From Chloracidobacterium sp. N (GTDB lineage: Bacteria; Acidobacteriota; Blastocatellia; Chloracidobacteriales; Chloracidobacteriaceae), in NCBI RefSeq assembly GCF_018304765.1, contig NZ_CP072643.1, forward strand, positions 372,001 through 436,000: a stretch of 64,000 bases of DNA, written 5' to 3'. The notes under the pieces are model-generated. The model was not told the origin of the DNA, did no database searches, and worked only from the letters and a program-made list of their open reading frames with translations. How positions within the stretch are numbered: position 1 is the first letter of the stretch; each line of letters starts with the position of its first letter. Of the stretch, positions 9,353-17,195 are shown one piece after another. The translations under genes were made by a program, and so were the position numbers.

Positions 9353-9373
9353 TGCATGCCAAGGGAGGGCGTC

Positions 9374-9697
9374 ATGCCGGACAAACCCAGCTCGCCGATT
9401 GCGGCCATTTTCAGCAACCTTGAGAAGAAATACCGCCCCGGGGCCTACACCAAACCGACGACGTTTTACTTCTCGCTGGATGACGAGAAATGGACGGTGA
9501 CGCTGGATGCCAGGGCTTGCCGCGTGACCAGGGGCAAGGTGACGGATCAGGCCGATGTGGTGTTGAAAACATCATCTGACCTGTTCCTGCAGATGTGGCG
9601 CGGCGAATACCAGCCCGGCGCCGGCGATTTTTTCACCGGACGCATCAAGTCCAATGACCCACAGGCACTCAAGACCTTCATGGCGGCTTTCTCGTGA
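9374..9697 (+). CDS. SCP2 sterol-carrier-domain protein
   Basis: 107 residues forming a single SCP2-like lipid-binding fold (FYFSLDDEKWTVTLDARACRV, then ADVVLKTSSDLFLQMWRGE). The pattern of a strand-rich half followed by a DLFLxMxxGE helix is typical of this family, which binds hydrophobic ligands in a small tunnel. The start at 9374 has GGGAGGG just upstream; an in-frame ATG at 9356 is less well placed. It follows moaA closely and is probably cotranscribed with it. The ligand is unknown. Confidence 0.8.
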   Translation: MPDKPSSPIAAIFSNLEKKYRPGAYTKPTTFYFSLDDEKWTVTLDARACRVTRGKVTDQADVVLKTSSDLFLQMWRGEYQPGAGDFFTGRIKSNDPQALKTFMAAFS

Positions 9698-9716
9698 CAC
9701 CGGGGGCCAGGATGCA

Positions 9717-10949
9717 ATGTCGGTCGTGAAGTTCCGGCACGGTTCCAGTTCCATGTTGTGTCTTATGGCCCTGACGCTGGCTGGCTGGCTGATGCTGGCC
9801 GGCGCATCCGTCCAGGGGCAGTCCCCGCCGGGGAACACGGCGGGCAACCGGCTGACGGTGCCGCAACTGGCGGCACAGCTTTCGGATGCCGATGTGGAAA
9901 CCCGGCTGCGTGCCGCGCTCACCCTGCGGAAGCTGGGGCCGGCCGCCGCGCCAGCGGCAGCCGAACTCGTCAAGGCGCTGCGGGACGAGGACCCGCGTGT
10001 GGCGGAACAGGCGATGTGGACGCTGGCTTTCATCGGTTCGCCGGGGCTGGCCGCCGTTCCGACCCTGACGGCCATGGTTCGGGATGTGGATGAACCCAAC
10101 CGCGTCACGGCAGCGGCCGTTCTGGGTTTGCTGAAACCGTCGCAGGCCGAACCGGCCGCAGCCCTCATCGAAGCCACGCGCAGCAGCGACGCCGAACTGC
10201 GGCGGGCGGCGGCGCTGGCCCTTGGTGCGCTTGGAGCATCCGCACTTTCCGGCGTGACGCCCCTGGTACGCCTGACGACTGACCAGAGCCGTGATGTCCG
10301 CCAGGCGGCCGTCACCGCGCTGGGACGACTGGGCGGCTATGCAGCTCCGGCGCTGCCGGCGCTACGCGCGCTGACGACAGGTGACGACCCCGACCTGCGG
10401 CCGCTGGCGGCGGCGGCCGTCCAGCGGATTGAAAGTGATCTGGCGCGTCCGGTACGGACGGAGCCGACGCCACCGGCCACGACGCCGCCTTCTGCGCCTG
10501 CGGATGGACCGCCGCCGGTTCAGGCGGCCAACGGGTCACAGGCCGACGTTCCGCAAACCCGATCCCGGCCGGCGGCGTCACGGATGGAACCGGCACCGGA
10601 GCGTCAACCTTCCCGTACCGAACCTTCACGTACTGCGCCGTCCCGTACTGAACCGTCGGAGCCATCGGCCGGGGCGGGCAATCGTACGGGTGTTGTGCTG
10701 TTGTCACAGGACAAACCGCGCTACACGCGGGAAGCCGCCATGCGGAACGTCACGGGCGTGGTGGTGGTACGGGTTGAGTTTCGCGCTGACGGGCGGATTG
10801 GCAACGTCGAGCTGGTTTCCGGGTTGGGCAGTGGTCTTGATGAGGAAGCCATGCGCGCCGCGCGGAGCATCCGGTTCACCCCGGCTCAGGAAAACGGGCA
10901 GCCCGTCACGACGACCATGGACATCAAGTACCGCTTCGTCAACCAGTAG
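9717..10949 (+). CDS. Exported HEAT-repeat protein with TonB C-terminal domain
   Basis: 410 residues: a signal or anchor segment (about 12-35), HEAT/PBS-lyase repeats (about 45-230), a Pro/Thr/Ser-rich linker with repeated R-T-E/A-P-S units (about 235-320), and a TonB C-terminal domain (about 325-410; RYTREAAMRNVTGVVVVRVE, later AARSIRFTPA). TonB C-domains contact outer-membrane receptors; here the HEAT array replaces the usual extended TonB neck, so energy transduction is uncertain. The ATG at 9717 is favoured because it starts just before the hydrophobic segment. The last 177 bases of the gene occur again at 13,123-13,299. Confidence 0.8.
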   Translation: MSVVKFRHGSSSMLCLMALTLAGWLMLAGASVQGQSPPGNTAGNRLTVPQLAAQLSDADVETRLRAALTLRKLGPAAAPAAAELVKALRDEDPRVAEQAMWTLAFIGSPGLAAVPTLTAMVRDVDEPNRVTAAAVLGLLKPSQAEPAAALIEATRSSDAELRRAAALALGALGASALSGVTPLVRLTTDQSRDVRQAAVTALGRLGGYAAPALPALRALTTGDDPDLRPLAAAAVQRIESDLARPVRTEPTPPATTPPSAPADGPPPVQAANGSQADVPQTRSRPAASRMEPAPERQPSRTEPSRTAPSRTEPSEPSAGAGNRTGVVLLSQDKPRYTREAAMRNVTGVVVVRVEFRADGRIGNVELVSGLGSGLDEEAMRAARSIRFTPAQENGQPVTTTMDIKYRFVNQ

Positions 10950-11025
10950 CCACCACAGGGCTTGGCCGGGCCCCGATGATCTGTCCACCGCTCGGATGCG
11001 TGGCGCGGGTGAAGAGGGTTGGGCG

Positions 11026-11316
11026 ATGACCTTACGCGCGTTGCTGCAGGAAAAACGGGAAGACATCCTGCGCCTTTGTGCCAAATATGGAGCGCACAAC
11101 GTGCGGGTGTTTGGGTCTGCTGTGCGTGGTGAAGACCGGCCGGACAGTGACGTTGACTTCCTGGTTGACTTTGAACCCGGCCGGAGTCTGCTCGACCAGA
11201 TAGCACTGGCCCTTGAACTCGGGCAGTTGCTCGGACGCAAGGCCGATGTTGTCACGGATAGCGGCCTTTACTGGCTCCTGCGCCGACGCATCCTCAAGGA
11301 GGCGCGTCCATTGTGA
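11026..11316 (+). CDS. mntA: MntA-type minimal nucleotidyltransferase antitoxin
   Basis: 96 residues with the complete catalytic pattern GS-x10-D-x-D (FGSAVRG...SDVDF). In known MntA-HepT pairs the nucleotidyltransferase AMPylates a Tyr of the HepT toxin and so disarms it. The start at 11026 has GAGGG upstream. Its stop overlaps the GTG start of hepT by four bases (GTGA), the usual arrangement of these pairs. A second, broken copy lies at 14,773-15,021. Because hepT is interrupted here, this antitoxin probably has no partner at this locus. Confidence 0.9.
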   Translation: MTLRALLQEKREDILRLCAKYGAHNVRVFGSAVRGEDRPDSDVDFLVDFEPGRSLLDQIALALELGQLLGRKADVVTDSGLYWLLRRRILKEARPL

Positions 11317-11380
11317 GCAAAGACCCCAGAGTGTACCTGGCGCATATCCTGGAGTGCATCGGGAAGATTGAGCGGTTTAC

Positions 11381-12749
11381 CGAAAAAACGCCGTAAAGCC
11401 CTGCACTTTAGGGCAGGGATATAAGGCGCACGCTGTTTTATCAAGCCAAACCTGTGATAAAATAGCAGTATGAGAGTCATGGAAGCCAAGCTACTCAACG
11501 GGACAGCAGAGCAGTATCAGGCTCTGGATGAAGCCATCCGTACCGCACAGTTTGTCAGAAACAAATGTGTGCGGTACTGGATGGACAACAAGAGCGTCAA
11601 CAAAGCTGTTCTCTATGCCCACTGCAAAGGCTTAGCCAAAGAGTTTGACTTTGCCAGGAAGTTAAACTCAGCGGCAAGGCAGGCAAGTGCAGAGCGAGCT
11701 TGGGCTTCCATTTCCCGGTTCCATACCAACTGCAGAAACAAGGCGGTCAAGAAAGGGTATCCCAAGTTCAAGAAGCATTGCCGTTCTGTGGAATACAAGG
11801 TATCTGGCTGGAAGCTGTCAGGGGATGGGATGACTATCTCGTTCACCGATGGCTTCAATGCTGGCTCGTTTGCTCTGTACTGCAATGGTGAAGCAAGACG
11901 GTTGATTCTTGAATCCAAAATCAATCGGGTGCGGGTGATACGCAGGGCAGATGGATACTATGCCCAGTTCTGCTTGGATGTGGAGCGCAAAGAGCGGGGA
12001 GCATACACAGGCAATGTTATTGGCATTGACTTGGGCTTGAAGGCTTTCTACACCGACCAGAACGGCAACCCTGTAGAGTGTCCTAAGTTTTTGAGGCGTA
12101 GTGAAAGGAGGTTAAAGCAACACCAGCGCAGATTAAGTCGGAAGTTCAAGAAGAGGGCAAAATCCCAATCTAAGAACTACCACAAGCAAAGAAAGCGACT
12201 AGGCAAAGTGCATCTGAAAGTCCAACGCCAGCGTAAAGACTGGGCAATTAAGCAGGCACGGTGCGTGGTGGCATCTCACGATGTCGTGGCGTATGAAGAC
12301 TTGCAGGTGAAGAACCTGGTCAAAAATCATCATCTTGCCAAATCCATTCATGATGCTGGCTGGTCTCAATTCACCCAGTGGCTGGACTACTACGGCAAGG
12401 TGTGGGACAAGGCAGTCGTCAGCGTACCGCCGCAGTACACCACACAGGACTGTAGTAACTGTGGGCATAGGGTAGTAAAAACCCTATCCACCAGAACCCA
12501 TAGTTGTCCTAAATGTGGATTTGAATCAGACAGAGACCAGAATGCGGCTTTGAACATCCTCAAGAAGGGACTAAGCATCTTGGGAATGGAGTGGCAAAAC
12601 AGTACCTTTGGGCAAAAGGGAACTGCCTCGAAAGAGGGAACGCTTGGGGAGAGATGCACCGCTGCTTTAGAGGGGCAACCTGATGAAGTAAGTGCGCTCG
12701 CAGAACCAAGAACAAGAATCCCCTGCCTTTAGGCAGGGGAGTATGTCAA
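11381..12749 (+). mobile_element. IS200/IS605-type element, tnpB only (copy 1)
   Basis: 1369 bases. The borders are fixed by restoration of hepT: 5' flank TTTAC (11,376-11,380), 3' end TCAA (12,746-12,749), no target duplication. Both match the cleavage tetrads of IS608 (TTAC left, TCAA right). The left end has an imperfect hairpin (CCCTGC...GCAGGG, 11,400-11,420) and the right end has CCCCTGCC-TTTA-GGCAGGGG at 12,720-12,739. The element codes only for TnpB; the Y1 transposase TnpA is absent, so mobility would need TnpA supplied in trans. Confidence 0.93.
11470..12732 (+). CDS. tnpB: TnpB, RNA-guided nuclease of IS200/IS605 element
   Basis: 420 residues and apparently intact. RuvC residues are Asp187 (GIDLGLKAF), Glu276 (VAYEDLQV) and Asp356 (DRDQNAALNI). 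A zinc finger uses C328/C331 (CSNC) and C346/C349 (CPKC). The N-terminal region with many Arg/Lys and the helix SERRLKQHQRRLSRKF fit the wedge/REC part. TnpB proteins of this family cleave DNA next to a TAM, guided by an RNA from the element's right end, and so favour retention of the element. The gene is less GC-rich than the neighbouring genes, consistent with recent arrival. Copy 2 at 51,017 is nearly identical but frameshifted. Confidence 0.95.
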   Translation: MRVMEAKLLNGTAEQYQALDEAIRTAQFVRNKCVRYWMDNKSVNKAVLYAHCKGLAKEFDFARKLNSAARQASAERAWASISRFHTNCRNKAVKKGYPKFKKHCRSVEYKVSGWKLSGDGMTISFTDGFNAGSFALYCNGEARRLILESKINRVRVIRRADGYYAQFCLDVERKERGAYTGNVIGIDLGLKAFYTDQNGNPVECPKFLRRSERRLKQHQRRLSRKFKKRAKSQSKNYHKQRKRLGKVHLKVQRQRKDWAIKQARCVVASHDVVAYEDLQVKNLVKNHHLAKSIHDAGWSQFTQWLDYYGKVWDKAVVSVPPQYTTQDCSNCGHRVVKTLSTRTHSCPKCGFESDRDQNAALNILKKGLSILGMEWQNSTFGQKGTASKEGTLGERCTAALEGQPDEVSALAEPRTRIPCL

Positions 12750-12766
12750 AGGCAAGACACGCTTTC
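12600..12766 (+). ncRNA. Predicted omega/reRNA of tnpB with guide from hepT
   Basis: In characterised TnpB elements the guide RNA is made from the 3' end of tnpB through the right end and reads about 16-20 bases of flanking DNA. Here that would include the right-end hairpin at 12,720-12,739, with the guide starting at 12,750 (AGGCAAGACACG...). The 5' boundary given is a guess. The call rests on position and on the intact TnpB. Confidence 0.4.
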
Positions 12767-13122
12767 TCGCTGACGACATGGTTCAGGATGCAGTGCTCCG
12801 TAACTTTGAGGTCATCGGTGAGGCAGTAAAGCGGTTGGACGAGACCTATCGGGTAGCCCACCCGGAGATTTCCTGGCGCGCGCTGGCGGGACTGCGTGAT
12901 GTACTGATTCACCAGTACGAGAGAGTGGACCTGGAACGGGTTTGGACTTTGGTTGAAAAAGAGGTTCCCCAACTCAAGCGGGTCATCGTGGCTCTCCTGC
13001 CGCCACTCGACCAGCTTGAACGTGAGCTGGCGGGCGACAATACAGCACAGGCAGAGCCAGGAGATGACGTGTGAGTGGCAAGCGGGATGACTGGCAGAAT
13101 GTCACCGACGCATCGTGGGTCA

Positions 13123-13308
13123 GTTGAGTTTCGCGCTGATGGGCGGACTGGCAACGTCGAGCTGGTTTCCGGGCTGGGCAGTGGTCTTGATGAGGAAGCC
13201 ATGCGCGCCGCGCGGAGCATCCGGTTCACCCCGGCTCAGGAAAACGGGCAGCCCGTCACGACGACCATGGATATCAAGTACCGCTTCGTCAACCAGTAGC
13301 CATCACAG
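13123..13308 (+). repeat. Second copy of the TonB-domain 3' end
   Basis: This 186-base stretch repeats 10,773-10,958 (end of the HEAT-TonB gene plus a few bases after its stop) with very few changes. It encodes the last part of a TonB C-domain ending in DIKYRFVNQ and the same TAG stop. No HEAT part, signal or credible start precedes it, so I treat it as a gene fragment. With the broken mntA at 14,773 it marks an old tandem duplication of the TonB-tail/mntA/hepT block. Confidence 0.85.
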
Positions 13309-13715
13309 CGAATCAATCCAGGAATCAATCCAACTGACGGCTGGCAGCCGAACGGACTCCCGCCACGCCCGGACAGGCACGGCTGACCTCTGGTTGCCGG
13401 GTTGGCTTTTGTCAACAACGGCACGCAACGACGCCTGAGCAAAATCCGCTCTTGACACCAGAATAACAAGCAAAAGACAATAAACGCTGTTTCGCTCACA
13501 GTATTGGTTGAACCTTCGCTTTTGGGTATCGAAGGCGGCTGAAGCGCCTTCCTCCAGAAGCAGCGGGCGTCCGGTCTTCCGTGCACGCCTGCTGATTGGA
13601 AGAACCGGGCTTCATAGCCGGGAAGGTGGCTAAAGGCAAACAGGACGGTCTTACTTACAAAAAACGTGTCATCGGGAGTTTGATGGCAACATCGAACTGG
13701 GAAGGAGGTTGCCCA
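13309..13715. other. Spacer without a supported gene
   Basis: About 400 bases with no convincing coding frame. A short direct repeat (AATCAATCCA, twice near 13,313-13,330) is visible. GC content falls towards the zinc-ribbon gene, so the border between native and foreign DNA probably lies here. Confidence 0.5.
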
Positions 13716-14486
13716 ATGTCAGACACTCTCGAACAGGCCATTGCGGCTATCAAAGCCGGTGACAAAAACACCGGCGGGCAACTGCTCAATCAGGTACTGC
13801 AAACCGATCCCCAAAACGAAACAGCCTGGTTATGGATGACCACTGTTGTTGGCTCAGATGAGGAAAGACGGAAGATTTTGGAGCATGTGCTATCCATCAA
13901 TCCCGACAACGAAATTGCACAAAACAGCTTGGCCAGACTGAAGCCTCCAGTATCTCCGGCAACTGATATTCAGGTTGATCCCTATCCTACTCCTCCGCAG
14001 CAATTTGAGACTCCATTACAACCAGCACACAAGGCAGAGGAAAATGAAGCCGTAAGGAAATGTCCATATTGTGCGGAAACCATCAAAGCCGAAGCCATTG
14101 TCTGCCGGTTTTGCGGCAGAGACTTACGGAACGCACAATCGCTTCCTATGACTGTCAGCGTAGCCCAAGTCACAGGCTTCATATCACCCTTACTTGATCA
14201 GCGCATTAGGGAGTTGGTAAGTTCAGGATGGCAAATTGTCTTCCGAACTCCGACAGAAGCACAACTGAAAAAACCTAAACAATGGAACTCGCGCGATGTC
14301 GTCCTTTTTACTATTTGCTTCACTTTATTTTTTCTTGCCGGAGGAGTAATAGGAGCACTTTTCATAATTATCCTTGCACTTATAGACTATGCAGTAAGAG
14401 GAGAAAAAACAGTTTACTATACAGAAGAACAACTCAGGAAAGAACAAGAACGCATGCGCACAAAAAAACTTAGCTTCTTTAGATAA
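13716..14486 (+). CDS. TPR-like / zinc-ribbon membrane protein, Chloroflexota-like
   Basis: 256 residues; ATG at 13,716 has AAGGAGG seven bases upstream. Residues 1-75 form a TPR-like unit with the phrases LLNQVLQTDPQNETAWLW and HVLSINPDNEIAQNSLARL. Residues about 118-140 hold a double-CxxC zinc ribbon (CPYC...CRFC). Two hydrophobic segments near 205-235 suggest membrane attachment. This combination and wording are familiar to me from filamentous Chloroflexota proteins of unknown role. The gene is clearly AT-richer than its surroundings, which supports horizontal transfer. The function is unknown; the ribbon may bind protein or nucleic acid. Confidence 0.75.
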   Translation: MSDTLEQAIAAIKAGDKNTGGQLLNQVLQTDPQNETAWLWMTTVVGSDEERRKILEHVLSINPDNEIAQNSLARLKPPVSPATDIQVDPYPTPPQQFETPLQPAHKAEENEAVRKCPYCAETIKAEAIVCRFCGRDLRNAQSLPMTVSVAQVTGFISPLLDQRIRELVSSGWQIVFRTPTEAQLKKPKQWNSRDVVLFTICFTLFFLAGGVIGALFIIILALIDYAVRGEKTVYYTEEQLRKEQERMRTKKLSFFR

Positions 14487-14772
14487 AGATTAATCTATCA
14501 CGACAGTCAAAGCAATCGTTGCCGCAATTGTATCTCACCTACGGCATTAGCCAAGTTCAGTAGTACAAACCTGATGTACTTCGCATTACACTCCCTTGAA
14601 AACAGCCCTGAGCGAGTTACAAACTCAGCTTGTGGATTTCCTTCCAGTAGTTCTTAACTTTATTAGTGACAGCTTGCTTTCTTCTTTGATGAAGTAAGAT
14701 TTGGCATTTACACAAGCAGCCACATAAAAAGGCTTCCGCAAGTGGCCTTGCGCCTGTAGTCATGAGAGAAGT
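14487..14772. other. AT-rich spacer, no gene seen
   Basis: AT-rich sequence between the zinc-ribbon gene and the broken mntA copy. I find no convincing coding frame or RNA. It probably arrived with the upstream gene. Confidence 0.5.
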
Positions 14773-15021
14773 GGGAAAGATATTCTGCGCCTTTGCGCCA
14801 AATATGGAGCGCACAACGTGCGGGTGTTCGGGTCTGCCGTGCGCGGTGAAGACCGGCCGGACAGTGATGTTGATTTCCTGGTTGAATTTGAACCCGGCCG
14901 GAGCCTGCTTGACCAGGTGGCACTGTCCTTTGAACTCGGGCAGTTGCTCGGACGCAAGGCCGATGTTGTCACGGATAGCGGCCTTTACTAGCTCCTGCGC
15001 CGGCGCATCCTGAAAGAGGCG
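14773..15021 (+). pseudogene. Broken second copy of mntA
   Basis: This repeats most of mntA (from codon 11 onward). The GS-x10-D-x-D motif is still readable, but the start region is replaced by unrelated AT-rich sequence and codon 83 (Trp, TGG) has become TAG at 14,989-14,991. No hepT follows. A plus-strand frame from ATG 14,762 reads through in the wrong phase and is not the gene. Confidence 0.88.
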
Positions 15022-15106
15022 GCACCTCTGGCCAGTTGCGCGGCAAGCCTCGGCCTTCGGGCCGGGGCGGATGTCCAGCCAGCTCCAGGCTCCATTTCCA
15101 CACCCC

Positions 15107-15433
15107 TCACCGCCACTTGCCAACCACCGGGCGGTCACTGACCAGCCCGTAGTTGATTGGCGTCGGCAGCGGACCCGAAGCATTGGCACTGCTCAAAAAG
15201 AACTGGGCGCTCTGCGCCGTTGCCCGGAAAACACCTGGCGTATCGCGTCCGTCGCCGTCCCAGTCGCCCGCCAGAGGCAGGTCTCCGGGCTGCGTTCCGG
15301 CGATGACCACCACCGGCACATCGGCAAAGCCGGGGGTGTTGCTGTTTCTGAGAAAGAACTGCCCCTGACGGAAAATCCCTACTGTTTCCACACCATCCCC
15401 GTTCCAATCCCCAGTCACGGGAATGTCGGATGC
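15107..15433 (-). pseudogene. Remnant of an FG-GAP/VCBS-like repeat protein
   Basis: Two repeats with the pattern G-D-W-(N/D)-G-D-G-x-(E/D)-T-x-G-(I/V)-F-R are visible (GDWNGDGVETVGIF and GDWDGDGRDTPGVF), and a third begins near the end (SDRPVVGKW). Such calcium-binding-like repeats occur at the C-terminus of secreted proteins of Acidobacteriota. The frame continues upstream into the end of the symporter gene but has no start of its own and no signal peptide, so only a C-terminal fragment is left. Confidence 0.6.
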
Positions 15434-15503
15434 CAACCCACGGACAAGCAACCAACCGGCGAGCCGGTATGGTTTTCTGAAAACCTGACATGGTTTCTCC
15501 CGG

Positions 15504-17195
15504 CTACTGCTTCTCCCGCCGGCCAGACCAGCGGATGCGGCTGACGATGACGCCAACGACGCACGTTACCAGACAGCCCACGGCGTTGAGCCAGAGAAAA
15601 GCGACCAGATCGGTTGCCGCCAACACCCAGACGACGCCCATCCCCAGCAAAAGCCCGCTGATAGCACCCTGTCCATCGGCCCGTGGGTCAGCCACGGCCA
15701 GCACAAAAACGCCCAGCAGGGCCCCGTAAAACCACGAGCCAAAGCGGTTGACAACCTCGATGAGCGAGCCGAGATGCGTCGCATAGAGCGCGCCGACACA
15801 GGCCCAGCCGCCCCAGAACACTGTTGCCAGCCGGCCAAACCTGACCAGTTCGACTTCCGATGCCTCCGGCGCCCACCACCGGTGGTACATATCCAGCGCC
15901 GTCGTCGTCGCCAGCGCGTTGAGTTCCCCGGCGCTTGTGGACATCGCCGCGGCAAAGATGGCCGCCAGCATCAACCCTACCAGCCCCGTCGGAAGCTGGG
16001 ACAGAACAAAGGTGGGAAAGATGTGGTTGGTGTCGTCGTAGGGGCGTCCGGTCGTCCCGGACAGCAGCTTCGTAGCCGCCCGGTGCAGGGCGTCGCACCG
16101 CGCCTGTGCTTCCAGAAAAGCTGTTTCGGCAGAGGCTGCCGCCGCCGCATGTTCCCGCCGGGCAGCCACGTAGCGAAGGGCCGCCTGCCGCCGTTCATCG
16201 GTCGCCACAGCATAGTCGGCCGCAAGCTGGGCATAGGTCTGGCGTGCCGTTTCATCTGTCAGCTCCGCCTTTCCGGCAAACACCAGCGGCGGCGCCGGCG
16301 CAAAGACGTAAAAAACGAACATCAGCACTCCAATCAGCAGCACGGCTGCCTGGAGAGGGATTTTCACAAAGGCATTGAGCAGCAGCGACCGGCGCGCGGC
16401 ATCCACCGAAGTGGCGGCCAGATACCGCTGCACCTGGCTTTGGTCACAGCCAAAGTAGGACAGAAACAGAAACAGCGAGGCCAGCAGCCCTGACCAGACG
16501 GTGTACTTCTCGCGCCAGTCCAACGACCAGACCACAGCCGTGAGGCGTCCCGTGGCGCCCGCCACGTGCAGCCCATCCCACAAGGAAACCGACGGCGGGA
16601 GTTTGACCACCAGCAACCCGAGCATGGCCGCCAGCCCGACCAGAATCACCACCATCTGTTTGACATCGTTCCACGCCACAGCGCGCACGCCACCCAGGAC
16701 GGTGTAGAGCGTCGTGACGACGCCCATGGCCAGCACCGTGAAGGTTTCCGGCCAGCCCAGTACGACGGACAACACCACGGCCGGCGCGGCAATGACGACG
16801 GAAGTGGCCAACCCCCGCGACAGCAGAAAAAAGAGGCTGGTGAGCGCGCGCGTCCGCGCATCGAAGCGCCGTTCCAGAAACTCGTAGGCCGTGAAGACAT
16901 TGGCCCGGTGAAAGCCCGGTACGGCGGTGACGCACAGGATGACCATGGCGATGGGAAGCGCAAAGTAAAACTGTACGAAGCGCAGTCCATCGGTGTAGCC
17001 CTGTCCGGTGGCGCCCACGAGCGTGATGGCCGAAAGCTGGGTGGCCATCACCGACAGCCCGACCGTCCACCAACCCAGACTCCGGTCGGCCCGAAAGTAG
17101 CCGTCCGAAGTCTGTCCACGCCGGCCGGCGCGGAGGCCATCCACGATGAGGTAGGCAAAGTAGGCGGCAATGACAGCCCAATCGAGTGCGGTCAT
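15504..17195 (-). CDS. Sodium:solute symporter (SSS family)
   Basis: 563 residues with about 13 membrane segments. The start of the family fold (TALDWAVIAAYFAYLIVDG) and the core motif SLGWWTVGLSVMATQLSAITLVG followed by GQGYTDGLRF are typical of SSS transporters that import sugars, amino acids or related solutes with sodium. A soluble, Ala/Arg-rich insertion near residues 325-400 (ARREHAAAAASAETAFLEAQ) is unusual. The ATG at 17,195 overlaps the stop of the upstream kinase gene by four bases, so the two are translationally coupled. The substrate is unknown. Confidence 0.88.
   Translation of the reverse strand: MTALDWAVIAAYFAYLIVDGLRAGRRGQTSDGYFRADRSLGWWTVGLSVMATQLSAITLVGATGQGYTDGLRFVQFYFALPIAMVILCVTAVPGFHRANVFTAYEFLERRFDARTRALTSLFFLLSRGLATSVVIAAPAVVLSVVLGWPETFTVLAMGVVTTLYTVLGGVRAVAWNDVKQMVVILVGLAAMLGLLVVKLPPSVSLWDGLHVAGATGRLTAVVWSLDWREKYTVWSGLLASLFLFLSYFGCDQSQVQRYLAATSVDAARRSLLLNAFVKIPLQAAVLLIGVLMFVFYVFAPAPPLVFAGKAELTDETARQTYAQLAADYAVATDERRQAALRYVAARREHAAAAASAETAFLEAQARCDALHRAATKLLSGTTGRPYDDTNHIFPTFVLSQLPTGLVGLMLAAIFAAAMSTSAGELNALATTTALDMYHRWWAPEASEVELVRFGRLATVFWGGWACVGALYATHLGSLIEVVNRFGSWFYGALLGVFVLAVADPRADGQGAISGLLLGMGVVWVLAATDLVAFLWLNAVGCLVTCVVGVIVSRIRWSGRREKQ

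Larger units (their letters stand above)
11313..13074 (+). pseudogene. hepT: hepT (HEPN toxin, DUF86) split by an IS
   Basis: The first 22 codons (GTG start at 11313; SKDPRVYLAHILECIGKIER...) run into the IS at 11,380. The remainder resumes at 12,750 and ends at 13,074. Joining TTTAC at 11,376-11,380 to A at 12,750 restores a continuous frame (IERFTGKTRFLADDM), about 131 residues long. The HEPN ribonuclease motif R-x4-H-x-Y is intact in the second part (RDVLIHQY), as is the NFEVIGEAVKRL segment. Thus the toxin is disabled only by the insertion. A Met at 12,778 could start a shortened product containing the active motif but lacking the first helix. Confidence 0.9.

Noticed and set aside
10381-11025. 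Long 5' extension of the mntA frame
   Set aside because: It overlaps the TonB-domain gene in another frame; ATG 11,026 with GAGGG fits the family start.
12720-12739. Right-end hairpin of the IS as a rho-independent terminator
   Set aside because: No T-run follows; it is part of the IS end, repeated at 52,268-52,287.
14762-15013. Open frame of 83 codons over the second mntA copy
   Set aside because: It is out of phase with the mntA homology and encodes no recognisable protein.
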